The notes beneath the pieces were generated by a model. That model was given only the letters and a program-made list of their open reading frames with translations. It was not told where the DNA came from and ran no database searches. From Gammaproteobacteria bacterium (GTDB taxonomy: Bacteria > Pseudomonadota > Gammaproteobacteria > Burkholderiales > Burkholderiaceae_B), in the NCBI GenBank assembly GCA_030832095.1, contig JAURJT010000018.1:31531-95530 (forward strand): a stretch of DNA of 64,000 nt, read 5' to 3'. The position numbers and the translations under genes are program-made. Every line of letters starts with the position of its first letter. Position 1 is the first letter of the stretch. Positions 18,003-27,300 of the stretch are shown here, one piece after another.

Positions 18003-18974
18003 ATGTTGAAACTATCATCAAAAGTTTGTCTCAGCGTACTCGCGTCTTGTTTGTTCGCTACGCCATGTTTCTCACAATCGGCTGAAAAATTTCCGTCTAA
18101 GCCAATCACGATCATTGTTGGTTTTGCGGTGGGTGGCGGAGGTGACATGTCATCACGCTGGATCGGAGATTACTTACGTGAACGCTGGAAGGTGCCGGTC
18201 ATTATTGACAACAAGCCAGGCGCTGGTGGCACCATCGCGACCAATCTGTTAGCGCGTGCTAAGCCCGATGGCTACACCGTTGCGTTGGCTACGACCAGTC
18301 CTTTTACTGTTGCGCCTTATTTTCAGCCACAGACCTACGATCCTAGCAAAGACTTTACCTACTTGTTTCAGACCTTGGTGAGCGCGCAACCGCTGTTTGT
18401 GAAATCGGATTCACCTTTTAAGACCATTCAAGAGCTACTGGCATGGGCGAAGGCCAATCCCAATAAGTTATTTTGGTCAACAGCCGCAACCAATGGTGGC
18501 ACACATATCTCGACCCAAGCTGCTTTTCAGGCAGCCGGTATAGAAGCTACCTATGTGCCCTACAAGGGCGGTGCTGACGCGATGAATGGTTTGTTCGGTG
18601 GGCAGATTCAAGCCTTGGTGGCTGCTGAGTTTCCGCCGCACGCTGCAGCGGGCACGATCAGACTGCTCGCAGAAAGCGGACCCGATAGGATCCCAGAATA
18701 TCCAGCGGTACCAACCTATAAAGATTTAAAATTTCCGATATCAGTGCCGATCTTTTATGGCATCGCAGGCCCTGGTGGAATGCCACCAGACGTCATCAAA
18801 GAGTGGGAGGCTGCAGCGTCTGACATGGTTCGTACCCCTGGGTTTCTTGAGTTGGTGAATAAGCTAAAAGGGACGCCGGCTTATCTTGATCATGCCGCGT
18901 TCACCGCTTCGGTCACGGGCGTCTATAGTCAAATGGGAAAGCTGATCCCAGAATTAAAGTTAAAAAAGGACTAG
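18003..18974 (+). CDS. Bug/TctC family periplasmic substrate-binding protein
   Basis: A 323-residue Bug protein, the second one in this operon. It has a signal peptide (LKLSSKVCLSVLASCLFATPCFSQ), then FPSKPITIIVGFAVGGGGDMSSR, IIDNKPGAGGTIATN, FWSTAATNGGTHIS, VPYKGGADAMNGLFGGQIQALV and a C-terminal FYGIAGPGGMPP. The start has AGGGGTG upstream. The gene follows the ThDP enzyme by 36 bp and precedes an aminotransferase by 4 bp, so it is part of the transcript. Its sequence is diverged from the Bug at the head of the operon, suggesting a different ligand. Confidence 0.92.
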   Translation: MLKLSSKVCLSVLASCLFATPCFSQSAEKFPSKPITIIVGFAVGGGGDMSSRWIGDYLRERWKVPVIIDNKPGAGGTIATNLLARAKPDGYTVALATTSPFTVAPYFQPQTYDPSKDFTYLFQTLVSAQPLFVKSDSPFKTIQELLAWAKANPNKLFWSTAATNGGTHISTQAAFQAAGIEATYVPYKGGADAMNGLFGGQIQALVAAEFPPHAAAGTIRLLAESGPDRIPEYPAVPTYKDLKFPISVPIFYGIAGPGGMPPDVIKEWEAAASDMVRTPGFLELVNKLKGTPAYLDHAAFTASVTGVYSQMGKLIPELKLKKD

Positions 18975-18978
18975 GTTT

Positions 18979-19890
18979 ATGTGGCAACCCAAAATTATTT
19001 TACAAAACGACAAGTTACTTCCTTACGAGCAAGCAAGTGTGCATCCGATGTCGTTGGGCATGACCTATGCAACGGCGGTCTTTGAAGGTTTGCGTGCGTA
19101 TCGCAATCCTAAGACGGGCGAGTTTAAGATTTTTAGATTCGCCGAACACTTTAAGCGTTTGCTGCTTGGCATGAAGGTTATGCGCTTTGATCACTCTTTG
19201 ACCGAAGACGGCATGCGTGAGGCGCTTTCAGGCTTGATTCGGGCAAATGAACCTGATGACGATGTGTACATTCGTTTGTTGGTGTACATCGAAGCCCTTG
19301 GGTTGATGGCCCAAACGGGGCCAGTGGGGTATACCGCGGCAGCCTCACCTCGCGAGCGTCCAAAGTTTGCAGATACAGGCATGAGTTTGGGTGTGAGCTC
19401 TTGGAGTCGGTTGTCTGATAACGCGAGCCCACCACGCATTAAAGCGACTGCAAATTATCACAACGCACGTTTAACGCAATTGCAGGCCAAGTCTGACGGC
19501 TACGATGGTGCCTTGATGTTGACGCCTTCGGGCAAAGTGTCTGAAGCACCGATTGCTTGTTTTTTTATGGTCAGAGAAGGCAAGTTGATCACGCCTAACA
19601 TTGGGAGCAACATTTTAGAAAGTGTGACGCGCGACACCATTATTACCTTGTACGAAGAGGCTACAGGTCAGGCCGTGGTGCAGCGTGAAGTCGATCGCAG
19701 TGAGTTGTATTTTGCGGATGAAGCTTTTTTGTGTGGCACTGGGCAAGAAATTATCCCAGTCGTGAAAATTGATCGTTTGCCTGTGGGTGATGGTGCGATT
19801 GGACCGATCACGAAAAAAATGCAGAAAATTTATTTTGATGCCGTACGAGAGTTGACGCCTGATACACACGGCTGGCTGACAAAAGTGTAA
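18979..19890 (+). CDS. Branched-chain amino acid aminotransferase-like (PLP fold type IV)
   Basis: A 303-residue class IV aminotransferase of the IlvE/DAAT group. Motifs are HPMSLGMTYATAVFEGLRAY at 22-41, Lys155 in IKATANYHNARL as the likely PLP lysine, and GYDGALML. The usual GGNY/SGNY after the Lys is ANY here, and the Gly-rich phosphate-binding segment is SEAPIACFFMV instead of a GTGENLF-like form. These changes suggest a specialised substrate, not housekeeping branched-chain synthesis. It starts 4 bp after a Bug gene and is followed 5 bp later by a class I aminotransferase. Amino-lyase or D-amino-acid roles remain open. Confidence 0.85.
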   Translation: MWQPKIILQNDKLLPYEQASVHPMSLGMTYATAVFEGLRAYRNPKTGEFKIFRFAEHFKRLLLGMKVMRFDHSLTEDGMREALSGLIRANEPDDDVYIRLLVYIEALGLMAQTGPVGYTAAASPRERPKFADTGMSLGVSSWSRLSDNASPPRIKATANYHNARLTQLQAKSDGYDGALMLTPSGKVSEAPIACFFMVREGKLITPNIGSNILESVTRDTIITLYEEATGQAVVQREVDRSELYFADEAFLCGTGQEIIPVVKIDRLPVGDGAIGPITKKMQKIYFDAVRELTPDTHGWLTKV

Positions 19891-19895
19891 CGTCG

Positions 19896-21092
19896 ATGAA
19901 ACGATTCTCTCACCGCATGGCTTCAGTAGACGTACCGGTAATGCCAGCGATTGCCGCTCTGGTGCGTGATAACACAGGCACCATTTCACTAGGGCAGGGC
20001 GTCGTCAATTACGGTCCTCCTGCTCAGGCTCTTGCAGCGCTACCTGCTTTGATGAGTGATGTTGGGCTGAATAAATACCAGGCGATTATTGGTCACCCTG
20101 CCTTGATTGAGGCGCTGACTCGAAAGCTGGCAGACGAAAACAATATTCACTGTGGGCGCGATTCGGTTGTCATGGTCACCGCGGGCAGCAATATGGCCTT
20201 CTTGAATTGCCTGCTTGCGGTGGGTGATCCAGGCGATGAATTTATTTTGCCGACCCCGTATTACTTCAACCAAGAGATGGCGATTCGAATGGTTGGCTGC
20301 GTGCCTGTGCCGGTACCGGTCAATGATGACTGGAGCCTGAACGTTGAGGCACTTGCCGCGGCAGTGACCCCGCGTACGCGCGCGATCATCACCGTGTCAC
20401 CCAACAATCCAACCGGCGCGGTGTACTCAAAAGAATCGTTAACAGCGGTCAATACCTTGTGCGCCCAAAAAAATATTTATCACTTCAGTGATGAGGCCTA
20501 TGAATATTTTACGTATGACGGGGCCGAACACTTTTCACCAGCTTCGTTGCCTGGGGCGCATCGTCACACAATTTCATTTTTTTCAATGTCCAAAAATTAC
20601 GGCATGGCAAGTTGGCGGATCGGCTACGTGGTGTTTCCGGCCGACCTGCTAGAGGCCATGAATAAAGTGCAAGATACCAATTTGATCTGCGCGCCGGTGG
20701 TATCGCAAATGTTGGCGCTCGAAGTGTTGAAGTATGGTCGCGCGTGGGTGCAACCTAAAATCGACGCACTTTCGATCGTACGCCATAATGTATACGAACG
20801 TCTCGACGCGTTGGGTGAACTTATCGAATTTCCAAAAACGCAAGGTGCGTTTTATGTACTGCTTAAATTGCCTGGCTTAGCTGCTGGCACAGAGCCTCTT
20901 GCGTTCAATCGTGCCATGGCGCAAACACATAAAGTGGTGTCCGTACCTGGCTTTACCTTTGGGTTGTTTGACACCCCAAAAGCTACCTATCAGCGTTTGT
21001 CTTACGGTGCGCTAGAATCCGCCACGGTTGACCAAGGCGTGGCGCGCTACGTCACAGCGGTCAAAGACTGGTACAAGTCATCACGTGTTTAG
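19896..21092 (+). CDS. Class I/II pyridoxal-phosphate aminotransferase
   Basis: A 398-residue fold-type I aminotransferase. It shows VTAGSNMAF at about 94-102 (phosphate cup), SPNNPTGAVY at 168-177, Asp199 in FSDEAYEY and the PLP lysine Lys233 in SMSKNYGMASWRIGY, with the conserved Arg/Gly after it. The family transfers amino groups among aspartate, aromatic amino acids, alanine and methionine. It is the last gene of the operon. Two aminotransferases of different folds in one operon suggest sequential handling of an amino donor and a keto acid, for example transamination linked to the ThDP enzyme. Confidence 0.92.
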   Translation: MKRFSHRMASVDVPVMPAIAALVRDNTGTISLGQGVVNYGPPAQALAALPALMSDVGLNKYQAIIGHPALIEALTRKLADENNIHCGRDSVVMVTAGSNMAFLNCLLAVGDPGDEFILPTPYYFNQEMAIRMVGCVPVPVPVNDDWSLNVEALAAAVTPRTRAIITVSPNNPTGAVYSKESLTAVNTLCAQKNIYHFSDEAYEYFTYDGAEHFSPASLPGAHRHTISFFSMSKNYGMASWRIGYVVFPADLLEAMNKVQDTNLICAPVVSQMLALEVLKYGRAWVQPKIDALSIVRHNVYERLDALGELIEFPKTQGAFYVLLKLPGLAAGTEPLAFNRAMAQTHKVVSVPGFTFGLFDTPKATYQRLSYGALESATVDQGVARYVTAVKDWYKSSRV

Positions 21093-21185
21093 GTATGCAC
21101 GCGCAAGGCTTGACTGATTTGAATCAGATTGCAAGACTTCTTTGTCTTGCTTGCTGTATATAACGTTTATTCGAAGGTCGTGTAC

Positions 21186-21842
21186 ATGTTAAACCCCCAG
21201 ACTTCAATCGATGTCATCATGTTTTGGCTGGCAATTGTTGCAACGATGGCGTTTGCCATCACAGCTGTGTTAGCAATCGCCGATCGTGGTGTAGATATTT
21301 TTGGGGTGATGGTGTTGGGTGTGATCACCGCAGTGGGAGGGGGCACCGTACGTGATCTTTTGTTAGGCGTGCAGCCCTTTTGGGTTGAGGATCTGGTGTT
21401 TGTCCGAGTCGCAATATTCTCAAGTTTGCTGGCCTTCGTCGGTCGCTCGTTCTTTACTCAGCCGCAGATTTTTACCTTAATGCTTTACCTGGACGGCCTC
21501 GGAGCCGCGCTGTTTGGCATACAGGGTGCCATGAAAACTTACGAAATGACTTTTGGCTGGCCGTTGGCGCCAGTCATTTTGGGGGTGATCACTGCAATTG
21601 GCGGAGGCATCATGCGCGACGTCATCGCGGGCAGAAAAAATCTATTAATGACCACCGAGTTGTATGCGATTCCTGTGGCGCTTGGATGCTTGTTGTTGAT
21701 GGCAAGTCTACATTTTTATCCGAATAAGGCCATACAGATCTTGATTGGCTGCACGGTGTTGACGTTTTTAATGCGGGCAGCTGCAATTCACTGGGGCTTA
21801 AAGGTACCAGCGTTTTTAGTGACACACTCAAAATCTCAATAA
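21186..21842 (+). CDS. TRIC channel/UPF0126 (YicG-like) family membrane protein
   Basis: About 218 residues and seven hydrophobic segments. Two homologous halves each hold a signature: GVITAVGGGTVRDLLLG and GVITAIGGGIMRDVIAG. These GGG-x-x-RD motifs define the UPF0126/TRIC family of trimeric cation channels; related proteins may move glycine or K+. I start at ATG 21186, with GAAGG nine bases upstream; a TTG at 21129 would add 19 residues. It stands alone about 90 bp after the aminotransferase gene. Confidence 0.9.
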   Translation: MLNPQTSIDVIMFWLAIVATMAFAITAVLAIADRGVDIFGVMVLGVITAVGGGTVRDLLLGVQPFWVEDLVFVRVAIFSSLLAFVGRSFFTQPQIFTLMLYLDGLGAALFGIQGAMKTYEMTFGWPLAPVILGVITAIGGGIMRDVIAGRKNLLMTTELYAIPVALGCLLLMASLHFYPNKAIQILIGCTVLTFLMRAAAIHWGLKVPAFLVTHSKSQ

Positions 21843-21944
21843 TCGTGTTGCGCAGATTTCTGGGTAGAAGGGAACTGTTGAGACTGTTGGGCGTCGGACT
21901 CAGGCAAATGGCTTTCATAAGCTGACTTCAAGAGGCATGCCAAA

Positions 21945-22367
21945 ATGAATCGAGTGATCTGCGCTTGTGGGAAAAAAAATAAAGATAAATTGCTTTTGCT
22001 GAGCCAATGTTGCGGACGCTATCTTGATCACTTTGACACGATTCCCGCGCCCGACGCCGAGAGCTTGATGCGTTCGCGTTATAGCGCCTTTGTACTGGGT
22101 CGGGGCGACTATCTAAAAAAAACCTGGTCAGAGACAACATGTCCGTCAGACCTGAGCTTTGAACCGGAGGTTAAGTGGTTAGGCCTTGAGGTCAGAACGC
22201 ACAGACTGACTGGCCCGGCGAACGCTGAGGTCGAGTTTGTAGCGCTCAGCCGCTTAAAAGGCCAACCAACACGCTTGCACGAGCTCAGTCGTTTTGTTAA
22301 AGATACCGGACGTTGGTTTTACGTTGATGGTATCTTGCGCACGCCAGAGCGTCCTCGCAACGCTTAG
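21945..22367 (+). CDS. YchJ family protein (UPF0225)
   Basis: A 140-residue YchJ-like protein. It has a zinc-knuckle-like N-terminus with C-x-C and CC (CACGKKN ... SQCCGRYLD) and the family block PDAESLMRSRYSAFVLGRGDYLKKTW. The C-terminal half (about 60-135) is the NTF2-like part with FVKDTGRWFYVDG. The SEC-C-type cysteines normally bind zinc; function is uncharacterised. AGAGG precedes the ATG. The gene converges with the amidohydrolase gene; the 41 bp between their stops hold no clear terminator. Confidence 0.88.
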   Translation: MNRVICACGKKNKDKLLLLSQCCGRYLDHFDTIPAPDAESLMRSRYSAFVLGRGDYLKKTWSETTCPSDLSFEPEVKWLGLEVRTHRLTGPANAEVEFVALSRLKGQPTRLHELSRFVKDTGRWFYVDGILRTPERPRNA

Positions 22368-22408
22368 GCGATGTCCGTCAGGGCGAGGGCACAGAGCACT
22401 CGCAGCTA

Positions 22409-23587
22409 TCAACGCAGTTCTGGCAATACCCACTCTGCGTTGGTGACGTAAAACGCTTCGGCACTTTTTTGTCCTAAGCGCCCGATACGCTCTTCGAAAT
22501 CTTGTATTGGTCGTGTGCCGCCCTCAGGGTGAGGAAAATCACTGCTATAGCAATAGCAATCTGCGAGTCCGTGATGATCAATGTAATCCGCTACGTTTTC
22601 GAACCAGTACGGGGTGACGCGAATATTTCGTTGAACATATTCAGAGGGTTTGAGAGACAGCACGTCAGACATACGCCTTTTGAATATCTTCATGACGTTA
22701 TCCAAGTGCGCAGCCATTGGGCCTAGCCACATCGCGCCAAGTTCAATCGCACCAAAGCGCAGATTGGGAAAACGCTCAAACACGCCACCTAGGACAAGTG
22801 TTGAAATAAAGTTCTGCGGTGCGTAAAACATGGCGCAGGCAGTGAAGGGATTCATTGCATCCCCTTCAGAAATCACAGCCTCCGACTGTTGGCTAAAGTG
22901 GGGAATACCTTTATCCCAATTCGGATTTTTGAGAAAGTCGAACTCGTCACCAACTGCACGTCCACCACCAAGGTGTAGCATGATTGTGGCGTTCGCCTCT
23001 TGGATCATCCCCCAGATTTTGTCCATAGCAGGGTGCGCGGGTGAGGCATTGCCAGGTGCAACAGAACTCGCAATGACAAAGGCACGACCGCCCGCTTTAA
23101 GTACCCGCTCAATTTCTTGCGCAGCTATATCAACATTATGCGTGTTGATGATGGCCACTGCACGTAACCGATTTGGATCTCGTTTTCCGAGATTGAGAAT
23201 AAAATCGTTCCAGTGTCGCATCGTGGCGATACCGAGAGCGTTATCTGCAAACGCCGCCGTTTGAATGCCAGGATCAGAAAACATAAAACTTCTACTGACA
23301 CCCATATAGTCAAGCGTCTTGATTCGGTTATCGGCGTCGAACGCGCCCGGTGCCGCTGACCCCTTCGTGCGCCAAACCGTTTCGTCGGTGAGTTCAGAAA
23401 ACTCTTTGCCTGAACGAGCAATGATTTTTTCAGCCTCGTCTTTCGGTAAGGTCTTGATCACTTCATCAAAGCGCTTGGCAAAATTGCGCCCAACTTCGCC
23501 ACCCGCAAGCTCGTAATTTCCGGGTGAAGGTTGAATATGTGTATCGAGATCGATGATGCGGCCGTGAAATTCTTTAATGTTCAGCAT
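22409..23587 (-). CDS. Amidohydrolase family protein (ACMSD-like)
   Basis: A 392-residue metal-dependent amidohydrolase of the Amidohydro_2 (ACMSD/PF04909) type. The N-terminal metal motif appears as IIDLDTHIQP (D-x-D-x-H). Later segments are LHLGGGRA with a probable metal His, FGAIELGAMWLGPMA and CYSSDFPHPEG with the catalytic Asp (SSDFPH). Enzymes of this group hydrolyse or decarboxylate aromatic or lactone acids. An AAGGAT site precedes the ATG. It lies 32 bp downstream of the thioesterase gene on the same strand, so it may be in the polyketide transcript, although a tailoring role is not shown. Confidence 0.87.
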   Translation of the reverse strand: MLNIKEFHGRIIDLDTHIQPSPGNYELAGGEVGRNFAKRFDEVIKTLPKDEAEKIIARSGKEFSELTDETVWRTKGSAAPGAFDADNRIKTLDYMGVSRSFMFSDPGIQTAAFADNALGIATMRHWNDFILNLGKRDPNRLRAVAIINTHNVDIAAQEIERVLKAGGRAFVIASSVAPGNASPAHPAMDKIWGMIQEANATIMLHLGGGRAVGDEFDFLKNPNWDKGIPHFSQQSEAVISEGDAMNPFTACAMFYAPQNFISTLVLGGVFERFPNLRFGAIELGAMWLGPMAAHLDNVMKIFKRRMSDVLSLKPSEYVQRNIRVTPYWFENVADYIDHHGLADCYCYSSDFPHPEGGTRPIQDFEERIGRLGQKSAEAFYVTNAEWVLPELR

Positions 23588-23619
23588 GTTGATCCTTAGA
23601 AAGATTTGCTTGCTTGTCG

Positions 23620-24399
23620 TTAGGCATGTGGCGCACTTGCCATGCCCGCTTGCGATAACGGTAAGATCGTTTTTAGTGTGTTTACGACGCTGTCGAGATC
23701 AGAGCGAATAAAGAAATGCCCAGCCTGAAAAACGTGCAGGTTGGCGTCAACGCTTGAGTGCTGCCGCCAGTCCCCCATCACTGCAGGAGGCGCTTCAGGG
23801 TCTGTGGCACCCGAAAAAATATGAATCGGACAATTCAATGGTTCTTGTTCGGTATAAACATAGGTATCGCACAGGGTGAAATCTGCTTTGAGTGTTGGCA
23901 TGAGAAATTGCAGCAGGTCCGCACTTGCCAACACTTCTTCAGGAAATCCCCCAAAGCGTTGCAATCTTTCAATAAAGGTTTTGTCATCTAAGTTGTACAG
24001 GGTTTCACGAGTTCGGGGTAAGTGTGCGGCGCGATGTGCACCCAGAATCAACGCCTCGGGCATCGCCATACCATTGGCTTGCAGCACGCGCGTTAATTCA
24101 AACGCAACCAACGCACCCATACTGTGACCGTACATGACGAAGGGCTTGTCCGAATACAGTTGCAACTGGCTAGCCAGCGCCTGCGCCAGAGTTTGCACCT
24201 CTTTAAACGCAGGTTCGCTAAAGCGGTTTTCTCTGCCAGGTAATTGAATCGGACAAACCTCAACGGTCGAGCCGAATAGTTTTCCCCAACCGCGATAGAT
24301 TGAGGCGCCACCACCCGCGAACGGAAAGCAAAACATACGTAATGCAGCCTCTGGCTGCGGAAAAGGGCATGTCACCCAGCGATTAAATTTGGTCATCAT
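23620..24399 (-). CDS. Type II thioesterase (alpha/beta hydrolase)
   Basis: A 259-residue thioesterase of the GrsT/RifR/TEII group. The nucleophile elbow is YGHSMGALVAFEL. The early FCFPFAGGGASIYRGW oxyanion region, the Asp of FSGATDPEAP and the His of QAGHFFIRSD complete the catalytic triad. Type II thioesterases clear mis-loaded acyl groups from carrier proteins or release products. The ATG overlaps the stop of the polyketide synthase gene by 4 bp (ATGA), strong evidence that it serves that enzyme. No thioesterase domain is fused to the synthase, so this one may also free the final product. Confidence 0.93.
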   Translation of the reverse strand: MMTKFNRWVTCPFPQPEAALRMFCFPFAGGGASIYRGWGKLFGSTVEVCPIQLPGRENRFSEPAFKEVQTLAQALASQLQLYSDKPFVMYGHSMGALVAFELTRVLQANGMAMPEALILGAHRAAHLPRTRETLYNLDDKTFIERLQRFGGFPEEVLASADLLQFLMPTLKADFTLCDTYVYTEQEPLNCPIHIFSGATDPEAPPAVMGDWRQHSSVDANLHVFQAGHFFIRSDLDSVVNTLKTILPLSQAGMASAPHA

Positions 24400-27300
24400 G
24401 ATTGTTCAAGCAGGTTATCAAGATCGTCGAGCAAAGAGCGGGCACGGTCGCTTGAACTCGTCTGAGAGGGCTTGGCACCAACATCCGTTGCCGCCGTCTG
24501 TTCAGGTGTTGCGAGTTGGCTATTTAGCAAGTCTAAAAGATATAAGGAAAGTGCTTTCGGTGAAGGGTAATTAAATACCAAGCTTACGGGCAGTCGTTGT
24601 CCGAGCATCCGACCGATCGCATTGGTCAGTTGCACCGCCATCAGTGAGTCAAAGCCTTGATCGGTCAACGCTTGATCTTCAGGCACCGCCATGCTGTCGG
24701 CAAGCCCTAAAATTTTACGAATCTGAGTGTGAACAAGGGTGGTCAACAGGCCTAAGCGCTCGGTCGTAGAGGCCTGAGCAAGTTGCCCAACGATCGCAGA
24801 TTGCACACTTTGGCGGTGTTGTTCTTGCGTGCTGATTGCTACAGTTGCGACTTGACTTAAAAAAGACTGAAGCTGTTCGGCGCTTTGAAGGTATTGATCC
24901 CACTGACAATCAATCACGCCAACCTGAGTCCGAGTCCCAAGCAAACAGGCGCCCAGCGCCTGTAACGCTAATTGAGTACTGAGTGCCGAAAACCCTTGTG
25001 CCGAAAGCTGTCTAGAAATTGTCGAATTAGATTGCGCCATACCCACTGATGCCCAAGGGCCCCAGTTAATACTCAGAGCGGGCAGGCCATCGAGCTTGCG
25101 TTGCTGGGCGATCGCGTCCATGAAGCTATTGGCCGCAGCATAGTTGGCCTGGCCGCGGTTACCAAGCAGCGACGCCGCCGACGAGAACATGACAAAGCAG
25201 TCAACCTCAAGCTGCCGAGTTAACTCGTCAAGATTTAATGTTCCGAATACTTTAGCAGAGTAGGCGTTATCAAAGTTCGACCACTGCAGATCGATCAATA
25301 GGTGATCGTCTAAGACGCCAGCGCAGTGGATGATACCCAGCTTACGCGCCCCTTCGCCTTGTGTTGAGAGCAGTGCGGCTTTTAGTGCATGGCGATCAGC
25401 TATGTCGACGCATTGATGCGTGATGGTCGCACCTTGCTCAGTCAGCACGTTGATGGCTTGCTGGGCCTGAGTTGCAAGAGGTTGACGGCTCAACAGTAGC
25501 AGGTAGCGAGCACCGTGTTCAACTAACCAGGTGGCGGTAGCCAGTCCGAGACCACCTGTTGCGCCAGTCACGACGTAAGTGACGTGCTCTGAAAACACAA
25601 GTGACTGTTGTTCAGGCGTTGTTGCCTCTCGAATCCGATTGATGCGCGCAACGAAGGCTTGCTCAGACCTGTACGCAAGTCGCCACTCGTTTTGCTTGAG
25701 GTGCATGCTATGCCACAAGTGCTTTGCGGCAAGTTCAGGCTGAGATGACGATAAATCAACGCAAGTGACTTTAAGTTCAGGGTGCTCAAGCGCCGCAGTC
25801 ATGCCGATTCCCCAAAGCGTCGACTGCGCGATACTCAAAGGTAACGTGTCGCCGATCAAGGCTTGGGCACGCTCAGTAACTAAGCAAACTCGATGTCGAA
25901 TATTGACGTTATGTTTGATACACGCCTGAATCAAATGCAGCACAGTAGCGCCACAAGTCAGTTGCGTTTGGACGGTGTTGGTCACGCCATTCGTTGAAAC
26001 ATCCAAGGGCCATAAATTGATAATCCCAGCTAGCTTAGGATTGGGGCCAAGTGTTTGAATAAAGTCAGAAAAGGCCACCGCACTGAATGGATCAATCGTA
26101 CGTGTCGCTGTGCTTGCCTGAGCGAAGCTATCCCCGCTGGCTTGAACCACAATGCACGACTGACCGACCTGCTCAAGGCGTTGAGCAAGCAAATGGCCAA
26201 TGCCAAGGCGATCAGTCAAGATGAGCCAAGGTTCTTCAAGAGAGAATTCGTTAATGTTAATTACTGAAGCGCTCGGAGCGATCGGTTCCCAGACGATTTC
26301 GTGCATCAGCGCAGATATTTTGCGCTGAGCACTGCGGTTCAGTGCAGACAGATCGGCCTGACGTGCTTGTAAACCGATTAATTCGATCAATACATTTCCA
26401 GTGGCATCACACAGCTTGACGTCTGCAGTGGCATGCTCGTTATTGCTGCCATCACGTAGAACGAGGTATGCGTAAGCAGGTACTTCATTAGCTTGTTTGA
26501 GTACTCGCACAGCTTCAATCGCAAAGGGCAGCCATGTCGTGCCTTTTTGGTGCATCCCCATCGCTAACAGAAGCGTAAAGCCTGCGTCGAGCATCCCAGG
26601 GTGGCGTTGTTGCATGGCCAGACCAGAGCGCGACGCAGGCTCTGTGATCACGCCAAGCGCTTCACGGGCGTTACGTTGGATGCTTTTTACCCAGCGATAG
26701 CTTGCACCAAGTTCAATTTGTCTGCCTGCTAACTCTTGCAAAAACTCTTCGATATTGACGGTCTGAGTTAAGCCCGCACGCAATGGCGCAAGCGCCAGCA
26801 CTTCACTCACAGCGATTGTTGATTCAACAATATCCGCTTGGGCATGCTGACTCGTTAGGATCGAGTCGTTAGAAAGCGCTGAATCAAAACTGATTAATTG
26901 GGCTTCACGGTGACCTTGCGCATTTTTATCGATCACGACTTGAACGGTGCGCGTTTGATCTTTTTCGATGACTAAGGGTTCAGGGAAGTGAATATTGTGA
27001 AGCGAAAAAGCTTTCTCTTTGAATAAGAGTTGCGCAGCGTCTAACAGCATCGTGACGTGGCACGCACCCGACACAACCACCTCACCGTGTATCAGATGGT
27101 CATTTAAAAAAGGCAGGGCGATAGGATTAAAGTCGTTCTGAAAAATCGTATTCGACAACGTTGGAATTTGCAGCCGTTGTCCGAGCAGTGTCTGCGTTTG
27201 CTTCTGAGGCGAGGTTGCCTGCGATGCAGGACGTTCAATCCAGTAAGGTGTGTGTTGAAATGGATAGGTCGGAAGTGGTAAGCGCAGCCGTTGTTTGCCA

